A DNA stretch of 64,000 nt from Micromonospora tarapacensis (GTDB lineage Bacteria; Actinomycetota; Actinomycetes; Mycobacteriales; Micromonosporaceae): assembly GCF_019697375.1 (NCBI RefSeq), contig NZ_JAHCDI010000004.1:62001-126000 (forward strand), in the 5' to 3' direction. A program made the translations under genes and the position numbers. Positions 35,816 to 43,582 of this stretch are shown piece after piece; the stretch's first letter is position 1; each line of letters begins with the position of its first letter. The notes under the pieces are model-generated. The model was not told the origin of the DNA. It saw nothing but the letters and a program-made list of their open reading frames with translations, and did no database searches.

Positions 35816-37834
35816 GTGGCCATCGCCGAGAATCACCGTTCGCCAGCCACCGACGGTCGTGGTGCCGACCCGCCGAGCGCCGCGGGCCGGGTCTCCGACC
35901 AGGCCGCGGGCCAGGTTTCCGAGAAGGAGGCCCGCCAGGTCGCCGAGGGTGCCCGGCAGACTACCTGGGACCGGCCCAGCTTCGGCAAGGAACTCTTCCT
36001 GGGCCGGCTGCGGCTCGACCTGATCGACCCGTGGCCCCGGCCGGACCCGGCCGACCAGGCGCGGGCCGAGGATTTCCTCGGCCGGCTCCGCGAGTTCGTC
36101 AGCTCCGAGGTGGACGGCGCGGCGATCGACCGGGACGCGCGCATTCCCGACGAGGTGTTCCAGGGCCTGGCCCGGCTGGGCGCCTTCGGCATGAAGATCG
36201 ACCGGGAGTACGGCGGGCTGGGGCTCAGCAACCTGCACTACTGCCGGGCGCTGATGCTGGCCGGCTCGATCAGCCCGGCGATCGGCGCGCTGCTCTCGGC
36301 GCACCAGTCGATCGGCGTACCCCAGCCGTTGAAGATGTTCGGCAGCGAGGAGCAGAAGCAGCGCTTCCTGCCGCGGCTGGCGGCCGGCGAGGTCTCCGCG
36401 TTCCTGCTCACCGAGCCCGACGTCGGCTCCGACCCGGCGCGGTTGGCGACCACTGCGGAGCCGACTCCCGACGGCACGGGTTACCGGCTCAACGGCGTCA
36501 AGCTGTGGGCCACCAACGGCACCGTGGCCACCCAGTTGGTGGTGATGGCCCGGGTGCCGAAGGGCGAGGGCCGCCGGGGCGGCATCACCGCGTTCGTCGT
36601 CGACGGGGACGCCGAGGGCATCACCGTCGAACGGCGCAACGCCTTCGTCGGCCTGCGCGGCCTGGAGAACAGCCTCACCCGCTTCCACGACGTCTTCGTG
36701 CCGAAGGAGAACGTGATCGGCGGTGAGGGCAAGGGTCTCCGGATCGCCCTCAGCACGCTGACCACCGGCCGGTTGTCGTTGCCGGCGATGTGCGTCGGCG
36801 CCGGCAAGTGGGCGTTGAACGTGGCCCGCGAGTGGTCCGCCGACCGGGTCCAGTGGGGCCGGCCGGTGGGGGAGCACGAGGCCGTCGCCCAGAAGCTCTC
36901 GTTCATCGCCGCGACCACGTACGGCATGGAGACCATGCTCGACCTCTGTTGCCTGCTCGCCGATGACGACCGCAACGACATCCGGATCGAGGCGGCGCTG
37001 GTGAAGCTCTACGCCAGCGAGATGGCGTGGCGGATCGCCGACGAACTGGTCCAGATCCGGGGTGGCCGGGGGTACGAAACCGCCGATTCGCTCGCCGCCC
37101 GGGGGGAGCGCCCGGCCGCCGTCGAGCAGATCCTGCGCGACCTGCGGATCAACCGGATCTTCGAGGGATCCACCGAGATCATGCATCTGCTCATCGCCCG
37201 CGAGGCGGTGGACGCGCACCTCTCCGTCGCCGGGGACATCATCGACCCCGACGCCGGGCTCGGCCGCAAGGCGAAGGCCGGTGCGCGGGCCGGTGCGTTC
37301 TACGCCCGGTGGCTGCCGACCCTCGCCGTCGGCAGGGGGCAGCAGCCCACCGGGTACGCCGAGTTCGGTCCGCTCGCCGGGCACCTGCGTGCCGTGGAGC
37401 GTGCCTCGCGGAAGCTGGCCCGGTCCACCTTCTACGCGATGTCCCGCTGGCAGGGCCGGATGGAGCGCAAGCAGGCGTTCCTCGGTCGGCTGGTGGACAT
37501 CGGAGCCGAGCTGTTCGCGATGAGCGCGGTCTGCGTACGTGCCCACGCCGAGCGGGAGGCGCGACCGGAAAACGTCGAGCTTGCCGACCTGTTCTGCCGC
37601 CAGGCCCGGGTCCGGGTCGACGCGCTGTTCACCGCCCTGTGGGAGAACACCGACTCGATCGACGTGGTGGCGGCCAAGCGGATCCTCGCCGGCCGCTACG
37701 CCGCACTCGAGGAGGGTGTGGTCACCCCGCCCGACGATCTGCCCTGGGTGGCCCCCTGGACCCCTGGCCCGTCCACGGTCACCGACGACGCCCGCCGCCG
37801 CATCCCCCACCCCCTGACCCACCCCACCCCCTGA
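35816..37834 (+). CDS. Acyl-CoA dehydrogenase, long form
   Basis: 672-aa flavoenzyme for alpha,beta-dehydrogenation of acyl-CoA. A polar 70-aa N-terminal extension precedes the acyl-CoA dehydrogenase core (about 85-480: FLLTEPDVGSDPARLATTAE, KLWATNGTVATQLVVMARV, FVGLRGLENSLTRFHDVFVP, IRGGRGYETADSLAARGE, RINRIFEGSTEIMHLLIAR). A helical C-terminal domain of about 170 residues follows, as in VLCAD-like or membrane-linked forms. GTG start with a weak ribosome site. The last residues (PHPLTHPTP) are encoded by low-complexity DNA that runs into a palindromic repeat. Confidence 0.92.
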   Translation: MAIAENHRSPATDGRGADPPSAAGRVSDQAAGQVSEKEARQVAEGARQTTWDRPSFGKELFLGRLRLDLIDPWPRPDPADQARAEDFLGRLREFVSSEVDGAAIDRDARIPDEVFQGLARLGAFGMKIDREYGGLGLSNLHYCRALMLAGSISPAIGALLSAHQSIGVPQPLKMFGSEEQKQRFLPRLAAGEVSAFLLTEPDVGSDPARLATTAEPTPDGTGYRLNGVKLWATNGTVATQLVVMARVPKGEGRRGGITAFVVDGDAEGITVERRNAFVGLRGLENSLTRFHDVFVPKENVIGGEGKGLRIALSTLTTGRLSLPAMCVGAGKWALNVAREWSADRVQWGRPVGEHEAVAQKLSFIAATTYGMETMLDLCCLLADDDRNDIRIEAALVKLYASEMAWRIADELVQIRGGRGYETADSLAARGERPAAVEQILRDLRINRIFEGSTEIMHLLIAREAVDAHLSVAGDIIDPDAGLGRKAKAGARAGAFYARWLPTLAVGRGQQPTGYAEFGPLAGHLRAVERASRKLARSTFYAMSRWQGRMERKQAFLGRLVDIGAELFAMSAVCVRAHAEREARPENVELADLFCRQARVRVDALFTALWENTDSIDVVAAKRILAGRYAALEEGVVTPPDDLPWVAPWTPGPSTVTDDARRRIPHPLTHPTP

Positions 37835-37905
37835 CCCACCCCACCCCTGACCCACCTCACCCTGACCCACCCCACCCCACCCCACCCGCGCCCGCGCCCG
37901 CGCCT
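37813..37905. repeat. Low-complexity CTGACCCACCCC-type tract
   Basis: Degenerate tandem CTGACCCACCCCACCCC units followed by GCGCCC repeats, covering the end of the acyl-CoA dehydrogenase gene. A mirrored G-rich tract (about 37972-38027) lies on the other side of the palindrome; 37858-37873 is exactly complementary to 38009-38024. Confidence 0.7.
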
Positions 37906-37910
37906 GTCGG

Positions 37911-37971
37911 GTTGATCATGAAGTTAGCGGGGTCTTTGATCTCCAGATGGCCCGCTAACTTCATGATCAAC
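37911..37971. repeat. 61-bp palindromic repeat, copy B (perfect arms)
   Basis: Perfect 21-bp arms (37911-37931, GTTGATCATGAAGTTAGCGG plus G, and 37951-37971) with a 19-nt loop whose reverse complement resembles the loop of copy A (CTGGAGATCAAAG versus TTGGAGATCGAAA). Sits between convergent genes and supplies the stop codon of the minus-strand one. Confidence 0.88.
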
Positions 37972-38623
37972 GGGGTGGGACGGGGTGGGACGAGGTGGGA
38001 CGGGGGATGGGGTGGGTCAGGGTGGGGTTGTGGAGGCCGAGACTTCGTAGTTCGAGGGTGGCGAGGGCGTCGACCGTGGCGTCGTCGCCACGCCGCCACG
38101 CCTCGGCCACGTCCGGGGCGATCCGGGTCAGCCGGCGCAGCGGCTGACCGGCCAGCGCGCGCAGGGCCAGCAGATCCCGGCCGGCGGGTGCGGCGGCCAA
38201 CGCCGCCGCCGCACCGGCCCGGCGCATCCAGCGGACTCGCAGGGGCAGCCAGCCGAACAGCACCAGGCCGAGCGGCACGATCAGCATCCCGACGGCCAGT
38301 GCCAGGGCCAACTGGTCGGCGAGTTCCTGCTGGTCCCGGCCCGCCTCGGCGAGCGAGCGGGCCGCGTCGGCCGCCCGCTCGAACGGGGCGGTCAACTCGT
38401 CACCGACCAGCGGAACGCGGCCGACCTTCCCGCCGGCCTCGGCGAGGTTGTCGGCCAGCCCGCTGCCGGCCCCCTCCAGCTTCTGCCCGGGTACGGCCAG
38501 CTTCTGCACCAGGTCGTGCAGCCAGAACGCCCCCCGGATCGCCGCGTACACCCAGGCGACGACGAGCAGATCGGTGAGTAGTTGCCGCAGGGCGGTCGGA
38601 AAGCGATCAGCGTAGATCTTCAC
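37967..38623 (-). CDS. Hypothetical membrane protein
   Basis: 218-aa protein from GTG 38623 (KIYADRFPTALRQLLTDLLV). Two hydrophobic regions (LLVVAWVYAAIRGAFWLHDL and LALALAVGMLIVPLGLVLFG) flank a helical, probably extracytoplasmic loop (LAEAGGKVGRVPLVGDELTA). The C-terminal tail (LHNPTLTHPIPRPTSSHP) is encoded by the G-rich tract, and the stop codon lies in the palindrome, so the 3' end looks eroded or extended by repeat DNA. Conserved-hypothetical in style; no function recognised. Confidence 0.7.
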   Translation of the reverse strand: MKIYADRFPTALRQLLTDLLVVAWVYAAIRGAFWLHDLVQKLAVPGQKLEGAGSGLADNLAEAGGKVGRVPLVGDELTAPFERAADAARSLAEAGRDQQELADQLALALAVGMLIVPLGLVLFGWLPLRVRWMRRAGAAAALAAAPAGRDLLALRALAGQPLRRLTRIAPDVAEAWRRGDDATVDALATLELRSLGLHNPTLTHPIPRPTSSHPVPPR

Positions 38624-38704
38624 GCCGGACAGCCTGCCACGGCCTGGCCCACCGGGCATCCCGTCCCCAGCGCCGCCGGGGCGGGGGATCATGCAGTTCC
38701 GGGG

Positions 38705-39103
38705 TCAGCGGGCACAGTCGGGGCAGCTGCCGAAGATCTCCAGGGTGTGACTGACGTCGGTGAAGCCGTGCTGCGCGGCGACCCGGTCGGCCCAGGACTC
38801 CACCGTCGGCCCGGCGACCTCGACCGTCCGCCCGCAGGACCGGCAGACCAGGTGGTGGTGATGCCCCTCGCTGCACCGGCGGTAGAGGTGCTCGCCACCC
38901 GGTGGCCGCATCACGTCGATCTCACCCGCGTCGGCCAGGTTCTGCAACGTCCGGTAGACCGTGGTCAACCCGACCCGTTCGCCGCGCTCGCGCAGCATCG
39001 CGTGCAGGTCCTGGGCGCTGTGGAAGCCCGCCACCTCGGCCAGCAGGGCGCTCACGGCGGTGCGCTGGCGCGTGTTGCGGACGGCGGTACCACTCTCGCT
39101 CAT
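38705..39103 (-). CDS. zur: Zinc uptake regulator Zur (Fur family)
   Basis: 132-aa Fur-family repressor. Winged helix TTVYRTLQNLADAGEID, metal-binding stretch YRRCSEGHHHHLVCRSCG, and a C-terminal structural pair FGSCPDCAR, making two CxxC motifs. Identified as Zur, not Fur, by context: it follows an SmtB-like arsR gene as in M. tuberculosis (Rv2358-Rv2359), and znuCBA with a Zur box lies immediately upstream. With zinc it should repress znuA. The start region is part of a 28-bp direct duplication. Confidence 0.93.
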   Translation of the reverse strand: MSESGTAVRNTRQRTAVSALLAEVAGFHSAQDLHAMLRERGERVGLTTVYRTLQNLADAGEIDVMRPPGGEHLYRRCSEGHHHHLVCRSCGRTVEVAGPTVESWADRVAAQHGFTDVSHTLEIFGSCPDCAR

Positions 39104-39202
39104 GTCAGCACTCCGCTTCGCTGCGTGCTGCCATGAGGCACCAGGGCGCTGAGCCTGATGACTCGCTCGCTCCGCTCGCTCATGTCAGCACTCCGCTTCG
39201 CT
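39095..39202. repeat. 28-bp direct repeat duplicating the zur start region
   Basis: 39095-39122 and 39175-39202 are identical, 80 bp apart. Each contains a GGAG ribosome site and an ATG in the minus direction. The outer copy opens a 27-codon frame (MSERSERVIRLSALVPHGST...) whose stop overlaps the zur ATG (ATGA), i.e. a possible upstream leader peptide in the arsR-zur gap. Confidence 0.7.
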
Positions 39203-39205
39203 TGT

Positions 39206-39505
39206 TCATGATCCCTCCCCGGCGTGGCTGACCGCGTCGGCCACGATGTGCGCGACGTGCTCGTCGACCAGGGTGTACGCGATCTCCCGGCCTCGCCGGG
39301 AACCACGGACCACGCCAGCGCCACGGAGCACCCGCAGATGCTGGGAGACCAGCGGCTGTGCGACTCCGAGCTTGTCGACCAGTTCGTGCACGCAACGCTC
39401 ACCGCCGGCCAGCTCGCTGACGATGGCCAGCCGGATCGGCGCCGACAGGGCGCGCAGAAGCTCACTGGCACCCTCGTAGGCATCGTAGCCGGATCCGCTG
39501 GTCAT
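39206..39505 (-). CDS. ArsR-family metalloregulator, SmtB-like
   Basis: 99-aa winged-helix repressor. Recognition region CVHELVDKLGVAQPLVSQHL, beta-wing GSRRGREIAYTLV. The C-terminal helix has the exact alpha-5 zinc signature D-x-H-x10-H-x2-E (DEHVAHIVADAVSHAGE), as in SmtB/CzrA, so it should release DNA when zinc is high. First gene of the arsR-zur operon. ATG 39505; the frame upstream overlaps znuB and is non-coding. A CGGTA-N5-TACCG inverted repeat 8 nt upstream may be its operator. Confidence 0.92.
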   Translation of the reverse strand: MTSGSGYDAYEGASELLRALSAPIRLAIVSELAGGERCVHELVDKLGVAQPLVSQHLRVLRGAGVVRGSRRGREIAYTLVDEHVAHIVADAVSHAGEGS

Positions 39506-39512
39506 CCCGTAA

Positions 39513-39527
39513 CGGTAACCAATACCG
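39513..39527 (-). promoter_or_regulatory. Candidate ArsR/SmtB operator
   Basis: CGGTAACCAATACCG, an inverted repeat CGGTA/TACCG with a 5-bp spacer, lies in the 37-bp gap between the znuB stop and the arsR start, where the arsR-zur promoter must be. Assigned by position and symmetry only. Confidence 0.4.
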
Positions 39528-39542
39528 AGGCGGACCTCGTGA

Positions 39543-40412
39543 TCAGGATCCGCCGAGGACCACTTCGTGCGGTTCGGGCACGGGTGCCGGCTCCGGCCGG
39601 GCCCGGCGGATCCGGCGCCAACCGGCGGCCAGCAGGGTGACCACGACGAACGAGGCGATCGCGAGCACCACCACCGACGCGCCGGGCGCGGTGTCGGCGA
39701 CCGCCGCCAGCCAGACGCCCGCACCCGCGGCGAGAAGGCCGAGCGCCATCGCCGCCGCCATGGTGGTCCGGAATCCCCGGGTGACCTGCTGGGCGGTGGC
39801 CACCGGGACGACCATCAGCGCGCTGATCAGCAGCACGCCGACCGCCCGCATGGCGATCGTCACCGTGATCGCGGTGGTCACCGCGAGCAGCAGGTTCAGC
39901 GTTCGTACCGGCAGGCCGGACACCCGGGCGTACTCCTCGTCGTGGCAGACCGCGAAGAGGGCGGGTCGCAGCGCGATCATCGTGACCAGCACCGCGACGC
40001 CGAGCACCGCGATGGTCACCAGGTCGTTGCGGGAGGTGGTGGTCAACGCCCCGAACAGGTACGCGTTGAGGTTCGCGCTGGTGCTGTCGGAGAGGCCCAC
40101 CAGGACCACCCCGCCGGCGATGCCGCCGTAGAAGAGCAGCGCGAGGGCCAGGTCGCCGGAGGTGCGACCGCGTTCGCGGATCAGCTCGATGATGATCGCG
40201 CCGACGGTCGCCGCGACCACCGCCATGATCACAGGGGAGGTCTGGAAGAGCAGGCCGGCGCCGACGCCGGTCAGCGCCACGTGCCCGATGCCGTCCCCGA
40301 TCAGCGCCAGTCGTCGCTGCACCAGGTAGATGCCGAGCGCCGGCGCGGCCAGGCCGATGATCAGTGCACCGAGCAGGGCGCGCAGCATGAATTCGTACTG
40401 GAAGAGACTCAC
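39543..40412 (-). CDS. znuB: Zinc ABC transporter permease
   Basis: 289-aa ABC-3 family permease with eight hydrophobic helices. Starts SLFQYEFMLRALLGALIIGL, and the family cytoplasmic signature LIGDGIGHVALTGVGAG is present. GTG 40412 overlaps the znuC stop by 4 nt. Last gene of znuA-znuC-znuB. It works with the ATPase and the His-rich binding protein to import Zn2+; the C-terminal tail is polar and Pro-rich. Confidence 0.93.
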   Translation of the reverse strand: MSLFQYEFMLRALLGALIIGLAAPALGIYLVQRRLALIGDGIGHVALTGVGAGLLFQTSPVIMAVVAATVGAIIIELIRERGRTSGDLALALLFYGGIAGGVVLVGLSDSTSANLNAYLFGALTTTSRNDLVTIAVLGVAVLVTMIALRPALFAVCHDEEYARVSGLPVRTLNLLLAVTTAITVTIAMRAVGVLLISALMVVPVATAQQVTRGFRTTMAAAMALGLLAAGAGVWLAAVADTAPGASVVVLAIASFVVVTLLAAGWRRIRRARPEPAPVPEPHEVVLGGS

Positions 40413-41173
40413 CGTGCGCTCCACAGCCCGGCGGGTTCCTCGGGACCGTGCGGGTGCACATGGTCGTGGTCCGGCGCCGCGTGGTGCCCGGCCGGTTCCG
40501 GCACCGCGCCGTCGTGCGCGACGACCCCCTGGTGGACGACGACGGCCCGGCTGATCAGCGGGCGCAGCGGGCCGAGTTCGTGGGCGACGAGCAGCACCGT
40601 CCCGCCGCCGTCGACGAAGCTTCGCAGCGCCCCGGCGAACGCCTCCTGGCTGGCCGCGTCCACGCCGGCCGTCGGTTCGTCGAGCACCAGCAGCTCGGGC
40701 TGGCCGGCCAACGCCCGGGCGATCAGCGTTCGTTGCTGCTGCCCGCCGGAGAGGGTGGCCACCGGATCGTTCGCCCGGTCGGCCAGGCCGACGGCGCGCA
40801 GCGCCCCGGTGACGGCCTCCCGGTCGGCGCGCGCCGGCGGACGCAGGACGCCGCGGCGGGCCAGCCGGCCGGAGGCGACCACCTCGGCCACCGTGGCCGG
40901 CACACCGCTGCCGGCACCGAGGCGCTGCGGGACGTACCCGATCCGGCGCCACTGCCGGAACCGGCGTGCCGGTTGGCCGAAGAGGGTCACGGCGCCGGCA
41001 CTGAGCGGAACCAGCCCCAGAATGGCGCGGATCAGGGTCGACTTGCCGGAGCCGTTGGCGCCGAGGATCGCGACCACCTCGCCGGTGGTCACGGTCAGCG
41101 AGACGTCACGGAGCACGGGGCGGCCGTCGTAGCCGACCACCCCGTGCGTGACGGTGATGACTTCAGGTGTCAC
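40409..41173 (-). CDS. znuC: Zinc ABC transporter ATP-binding protein
   Basis: 254-aa ABC ATPase: Walker A GANGSGKSTLIRA, Q-loop GYVPQRLGAG, signature LSGGQQQRTLIARAL, Walker B LLVLDEPTAGVD, switch His in LLVAHELGPL. The C-terminal tail is His-rich (DHDHVHPHGPEEP), common in zinc-importer ATPases. GTG start overlaps the znuA stop by 4 nt. Expected to be repressed by Zur as part of the znuA operon. Confidence 0.94.
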   Translation of the reverse strand: MTPEVITVTHGVVGYDGRPVLRDVSLTVTTGEVVAILGANGSGKSTLIRAILGLVPLSAGAVTLFGQPARRFRQWRRIGYVPQRLGAGSGVPATVAEVVASGRLARRGVLRPPARADREAVTGALRAVGLADRANDPVATLSGGQQQRTLIARALAGQPELLVLDEPTAGVDAASQEAFAGALRSFVDGGGTVLLVAHELGPLRPLISRAVVVHQGVVAHDGAVPEPAGHHAAPDHDHVHPHGPEEPAGLWSAR

Positions 41174-42150
41174 GAGCAGCTCAACGCCGTCCTCAGGGTC
41201 CGCAGGTTGGTACGCATCACCGAAAGGTAGTCCCCGCCGTTCCCCCCGGACAGGCCCTCGATCGGATCCAGCACCGCGGTCTGGGCGCCGACCTCCCGGG
41301 CGATCGTCTCGGCGACCTTCGGGCTGACCAGGGTCTCGAAGAAGATGGTGGTGGCCTGGTGTTCCCGGGCCTCCTCGGCGACCGCGGCCAGCCGTTGCGG
41401 GGACGGCTCGTCCTCGGGGGTCAGCCCGCTGATGCCGATCTGCTCAAGCTGGTACTTCTGCGCCAGGTAGCCGAAGGCGGCATGGCTGACCACGATCTCC
41501 CGGCGCTCGCAGGTCCGGAGGCCCTCGGTGAACTCGGTGTCGAGCGTCTCCAGCTCGGTACGCAGGGCAGCCGCCCGCTGGGTGTAGTCGCCGGCCCGGT
41601 CCGGGTCGGCGGCGCCGAGCCGCTCGGCGAGATTGTCACCGATGGTGGCCAGCCGGGTCGGGTCGAGCCAGACGTGCGGGTCCTTGGCCTCCGACTCGTC
41701 CTCGGCGTGCTCCTCGTCCTCGTGACCGTCCTCCTCGTCCTCGTGGCCGTGGTCGTGGCCGCCGCCGGCGGCGGCGTCCAGCAGCGGCTCGACGCCTGCC
41801 ACGTCGAAGGCGCGGTCACCGGCGTTCTGGTCGACCGCCTCGTCCACGGCGGGCTGGAAGCCGTGCAGGAAGATGACCAGTTCCGCCTCGCTGACCTGCC
41901 CGACCTGGCTCGGGTTCAGCTCCAGGTCGTGCGGCTCGGCACCGGGGCGGGCCAGGTTCGTCACGGACACCGCGTCGCCGCCGATGCGCTCGGCGAGGAA
42001 CTGCAACGGGTAGAAACCAGCCACCACGTCGACCGGCTGCGGGTCGACGTCGGCCGGGCTGTCGTCGGTCGAGCAGGCGGTGACGCCGGTCAGGGCGAGC
42101 AGTGCGGCCGCGGCGGTGGCCAGGGCGCGCGGGGCGGGGCGGAAGGTCAT
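41170..42150 (-). CDS. znuA: Zinc ABC transporter substrate-binding lipoprotein
   Basis: Cluster A-I (ZnuA/TroA) binding lipoprotein of 326 aa from ATG 42150. Lipobox LALTGVTACS near residue 26. Metal ligands are expected in PGAEPHDLEL, the DPHVWLDP motif and VVSHAAFGYLA, with a final Asp near VLDPIEGL. A long acidic His-rich loop (GGGHDHGHEDEEDGHEDEEH) is the hallmark of zinc-specific members. GGAGAG 8 nt upstream supports the ATG; a TTG seven codons earlier lies inside the Zur box. First gene of the znu operon. Confidence 0.94.
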   Translation of the reverse strand: MTFRPAPRALATAAAALLALTGVTACSTDDSPADVDPQPVDVVAGFYPLQFLAERIGGDAVSVTNLARPGAEPHDLELNPSQVGQVSEAELVIFLHGFQPAVDEAVDQNAGDRAFDVAGVEPLLDAAAGGGHDHGHEDEEDGHEDEEHAEDESEAKDPHVWLDPTRLATIGDNLAERLGAADPDRAGDYTQRAAALRTELETLDTEFTEGLRTCERREIVVSHAAFGYLAQKYQLEQIGISGLTPEDEPSPQRLAAVAEEAREHQATTIFFETLVSPKVAETIAREVGAQTAVLDPIEGLSGGNGGDYLSVMRTNLRTLRTALSCS

Positions 42151-42165
42151 GACACCGACTCTCCG

Positions 42166-42186
42166 TGACAACGAGAATGATTGTCA
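42166..42186 (-). promoter_or_regulatory. Zur box upstream of znuA
   Basis: Minus strand TGACAATCATTCTCGTTGTC plus A: a 21-bp inverted repeat TGACAA/TTGTCA around an AT-rich ATCATT core, matching actinobacterial Zur sites. It ends 16 nt before the znuA ATG, so bound Zur-Zn would block the promoter. Confidence 0.85.
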
Positions 42187-42227
42187 AAAACGCATGATTG
42201 CATGTCAGGGAGGGTCTCGGTCCACGC

Positions 42228-42485
42228 TCAGAGCAACTTCACCAGGCCGGCGGTGACCAGCAGGGTCAGCGCCAGCAACCGGATTGCCCTGGTCTGCGGA
42301 GTTTGCACCGGCCAGGTGGTCACCAGCAGGGCGGCGACCCCGCCGGCCAACAGGAGGGTCAGCAGCCCGCCGACCAGGCCCGGGGTGAAGAACGCCACCA
42401 GCACCAGGAGCAGGGTGACCAGGAACACCGTCGTCGGGTTGGCCCGGGCCAGCCGGCCGGCGATCCCGCGCTGCGTACGCTGCAT
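42228..42485 (-). CDS. Small membrane protein, DUF6703-like
   Basis: 85-aa protein with two to three hydrophobic helices (TVFLVTLLLVLVAFF, GLVGGLLTLLLAGGVAALLV, LLALTLLVTAGLVKLL) after a basic N-terminus MQRTQRGIAGRLARANP. Its composition and size fit the actinobacterial DUF6703 family, function unknown. It is divergent from the monooxygenase-like gene with only 29 bp between starts, and its own ribosome site is weak. Confidence 0.72.
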   Translation of the reverse strand: MQRTQRGIAGRLARANPTTVFLVTLLLVLVAFFTPGLVGGLLTLLLAGGVAALLVTTWPVQTPQTRAIRLLALTLLVTAGLVKLL

Positions 42486-42514
42486 GCCACAGACTCTACG
42501 AGGAGGAGAATCCG

Positions 42515-42856
42515 GTGCTGGTGACCAACCGGTTCGTGGTCGACGAGAGCGTCGTCGAGGCGTTCACGGCCCGGGCCCACGCGGCCCTCTCGGCCCTCGC
42601 CGCCCGGCCCGGCTACCTGCGCGGGCAACTGGTCCGGGCGCTGGACGACCCCCGGCACTGGTGCCTGGTCACCGAGTGGGAGTCGGTCGGCACCTACCGG
42701 CGGGCGCTGGGCGGCTTCGACGTCAAGATCACGGCGGTGCCGCTGCTCGCGGAGAGCATCGACGAGCCGTCCGCGTACGAGTCGTTGGCGACCGCCGCCC
42801 CGGGCGGTGACGTGGTGACGGTCGCCAGCGACCGGGCTGCGGGTCCTTACCGCTGA
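42515..42856 (+). CDS. Antibiotic biosynthesis monooxygenase (ABM)-domain protein
   Basis: 113-aa ferredoxin-like-fold protein with the ABM pattern: LVTNRFVVDESVVEAFTARA, PGYLRGQLVRALDDPRHWCL, VTEWESVGTYRRAL. GTG 42515 follows an ideal AGGAGGAG. ABM proteins include cofactor-free monooxygenases and heme-degrading enzymes, but many are uncharacterised; no active-site call is possible here. Confidence 0.82.
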   Translation: MLVTNRFVVDESVVEAFTARAHAALSALAARPGYLRGQLVRALDDPRHWCLVTEWESVGTYRRALGGFDVKITAVPLLAESIDEPSAYESLATAAPGGDVVTVASDRAAGPYR

Positions 42857-42881
42857 GCCGCCGGGCATTACTGTGACTCCT

Positions 42882-43471
42882 ATGACCGCTCCCGGATCGG
42901 CAGCCCCACCGCCGGACCCACCGCTGCCCGGCCAGCAGGGACCTCAGGTCCCGAGCGAGACCGACGCGCCGCCGGCAGCCGGCGGTTCGGATCCGGGCGT
43001 GTCCTCACCGCCGCCCGGGCCCGGGGTCGCCCCGCCGTTCGCGGCACCGCCGACCGAGGGGGCCGGTCCCGGCTCTGGCTCGGCCTCGGCGCGGGCGCGC
43101 TGGCCCTGCTGCTCTGTTGCGGTGGTGGCGGCACCGCCGTGATCGGTCTGCTGGTCAGCGGGGTGCAGGCGATCGAGGAGCAGGGCCGCACGGTCTCCGG
43201 GGACTACTACCGGGCCCTCGCCGACGGCGAGTACGGCCGGGCGTACGACCAGCTCTGCGAGGACGCCCGGCGGCGCGAGTCCCGGCGGGAGTTCGAACGT
43301 CGCGCCGCCGCGGAGCCGCAGATCGCCTCCTACCGGGTCGGCGAGGTGGACACCACCACCCTCACCGTGCCGGTGGACGTGACCTTCGCCGGCGGCGGTC
43401 GGGAGCGGCAGCAGGTCGTGCTCGCCCAGGACAGACAGACCGGTGGCATGGAGGTCTGCGGAGTCAACTGA
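42882..43471 (+). CDS. Membrane-anchored protein with DUF4878-like domain, frameshifted near 43060
   Basis: Pro-rich N-terminus (MTAPGSAAPPPDPPLPGQQG), then in a shifted frame a transmembrane helix (RLWLGLGAGALALLLCCGG) and a small extracytoplasmic domain (GDYYRALADGEYGRAYDQLC to GGMEVCGVN) resembling DUF4878/NTF2-like modules. One extra G in the GGGGG run at about 43057-43061 joins the two. TACTGT ends 7 nt before the ATG without a ribosome site, so a leaderless mRNA is likely. Function unknown. Confidence 0.72.
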
Positions 43472-43494
43472 CCCGGCGCAGGTAATGTGCTGGG

Positions 43495-43527
43495 CCGGGG
43501 ACCACACCGGTCGTACCGTGGTCCCGG
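43495..43527 (+). terminator. Hairpin upstream of glyS
   Basis: CCGGGGACCAC (43495-43505) pairs with GTGGTCCCGG (43518-43527), with a partly paired 12-nt interior. It lies 24 nt after the preceding stop. Probable terminator of that gene; no T-box motif was seen before glyS. Confidence 0.5.
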
Positions 43528-43582
43528 ACTGTTCGATCCATCCCACCGTCCCCGCCGACCGCCAGTCGGCGTAGGAGGAAAA

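Noticed and set aside
43472..43582. Possible T-box leader before glyS
   Set aside because: No T-box consensus sequence; the one hairpin fits a terminator of the preceding gene.
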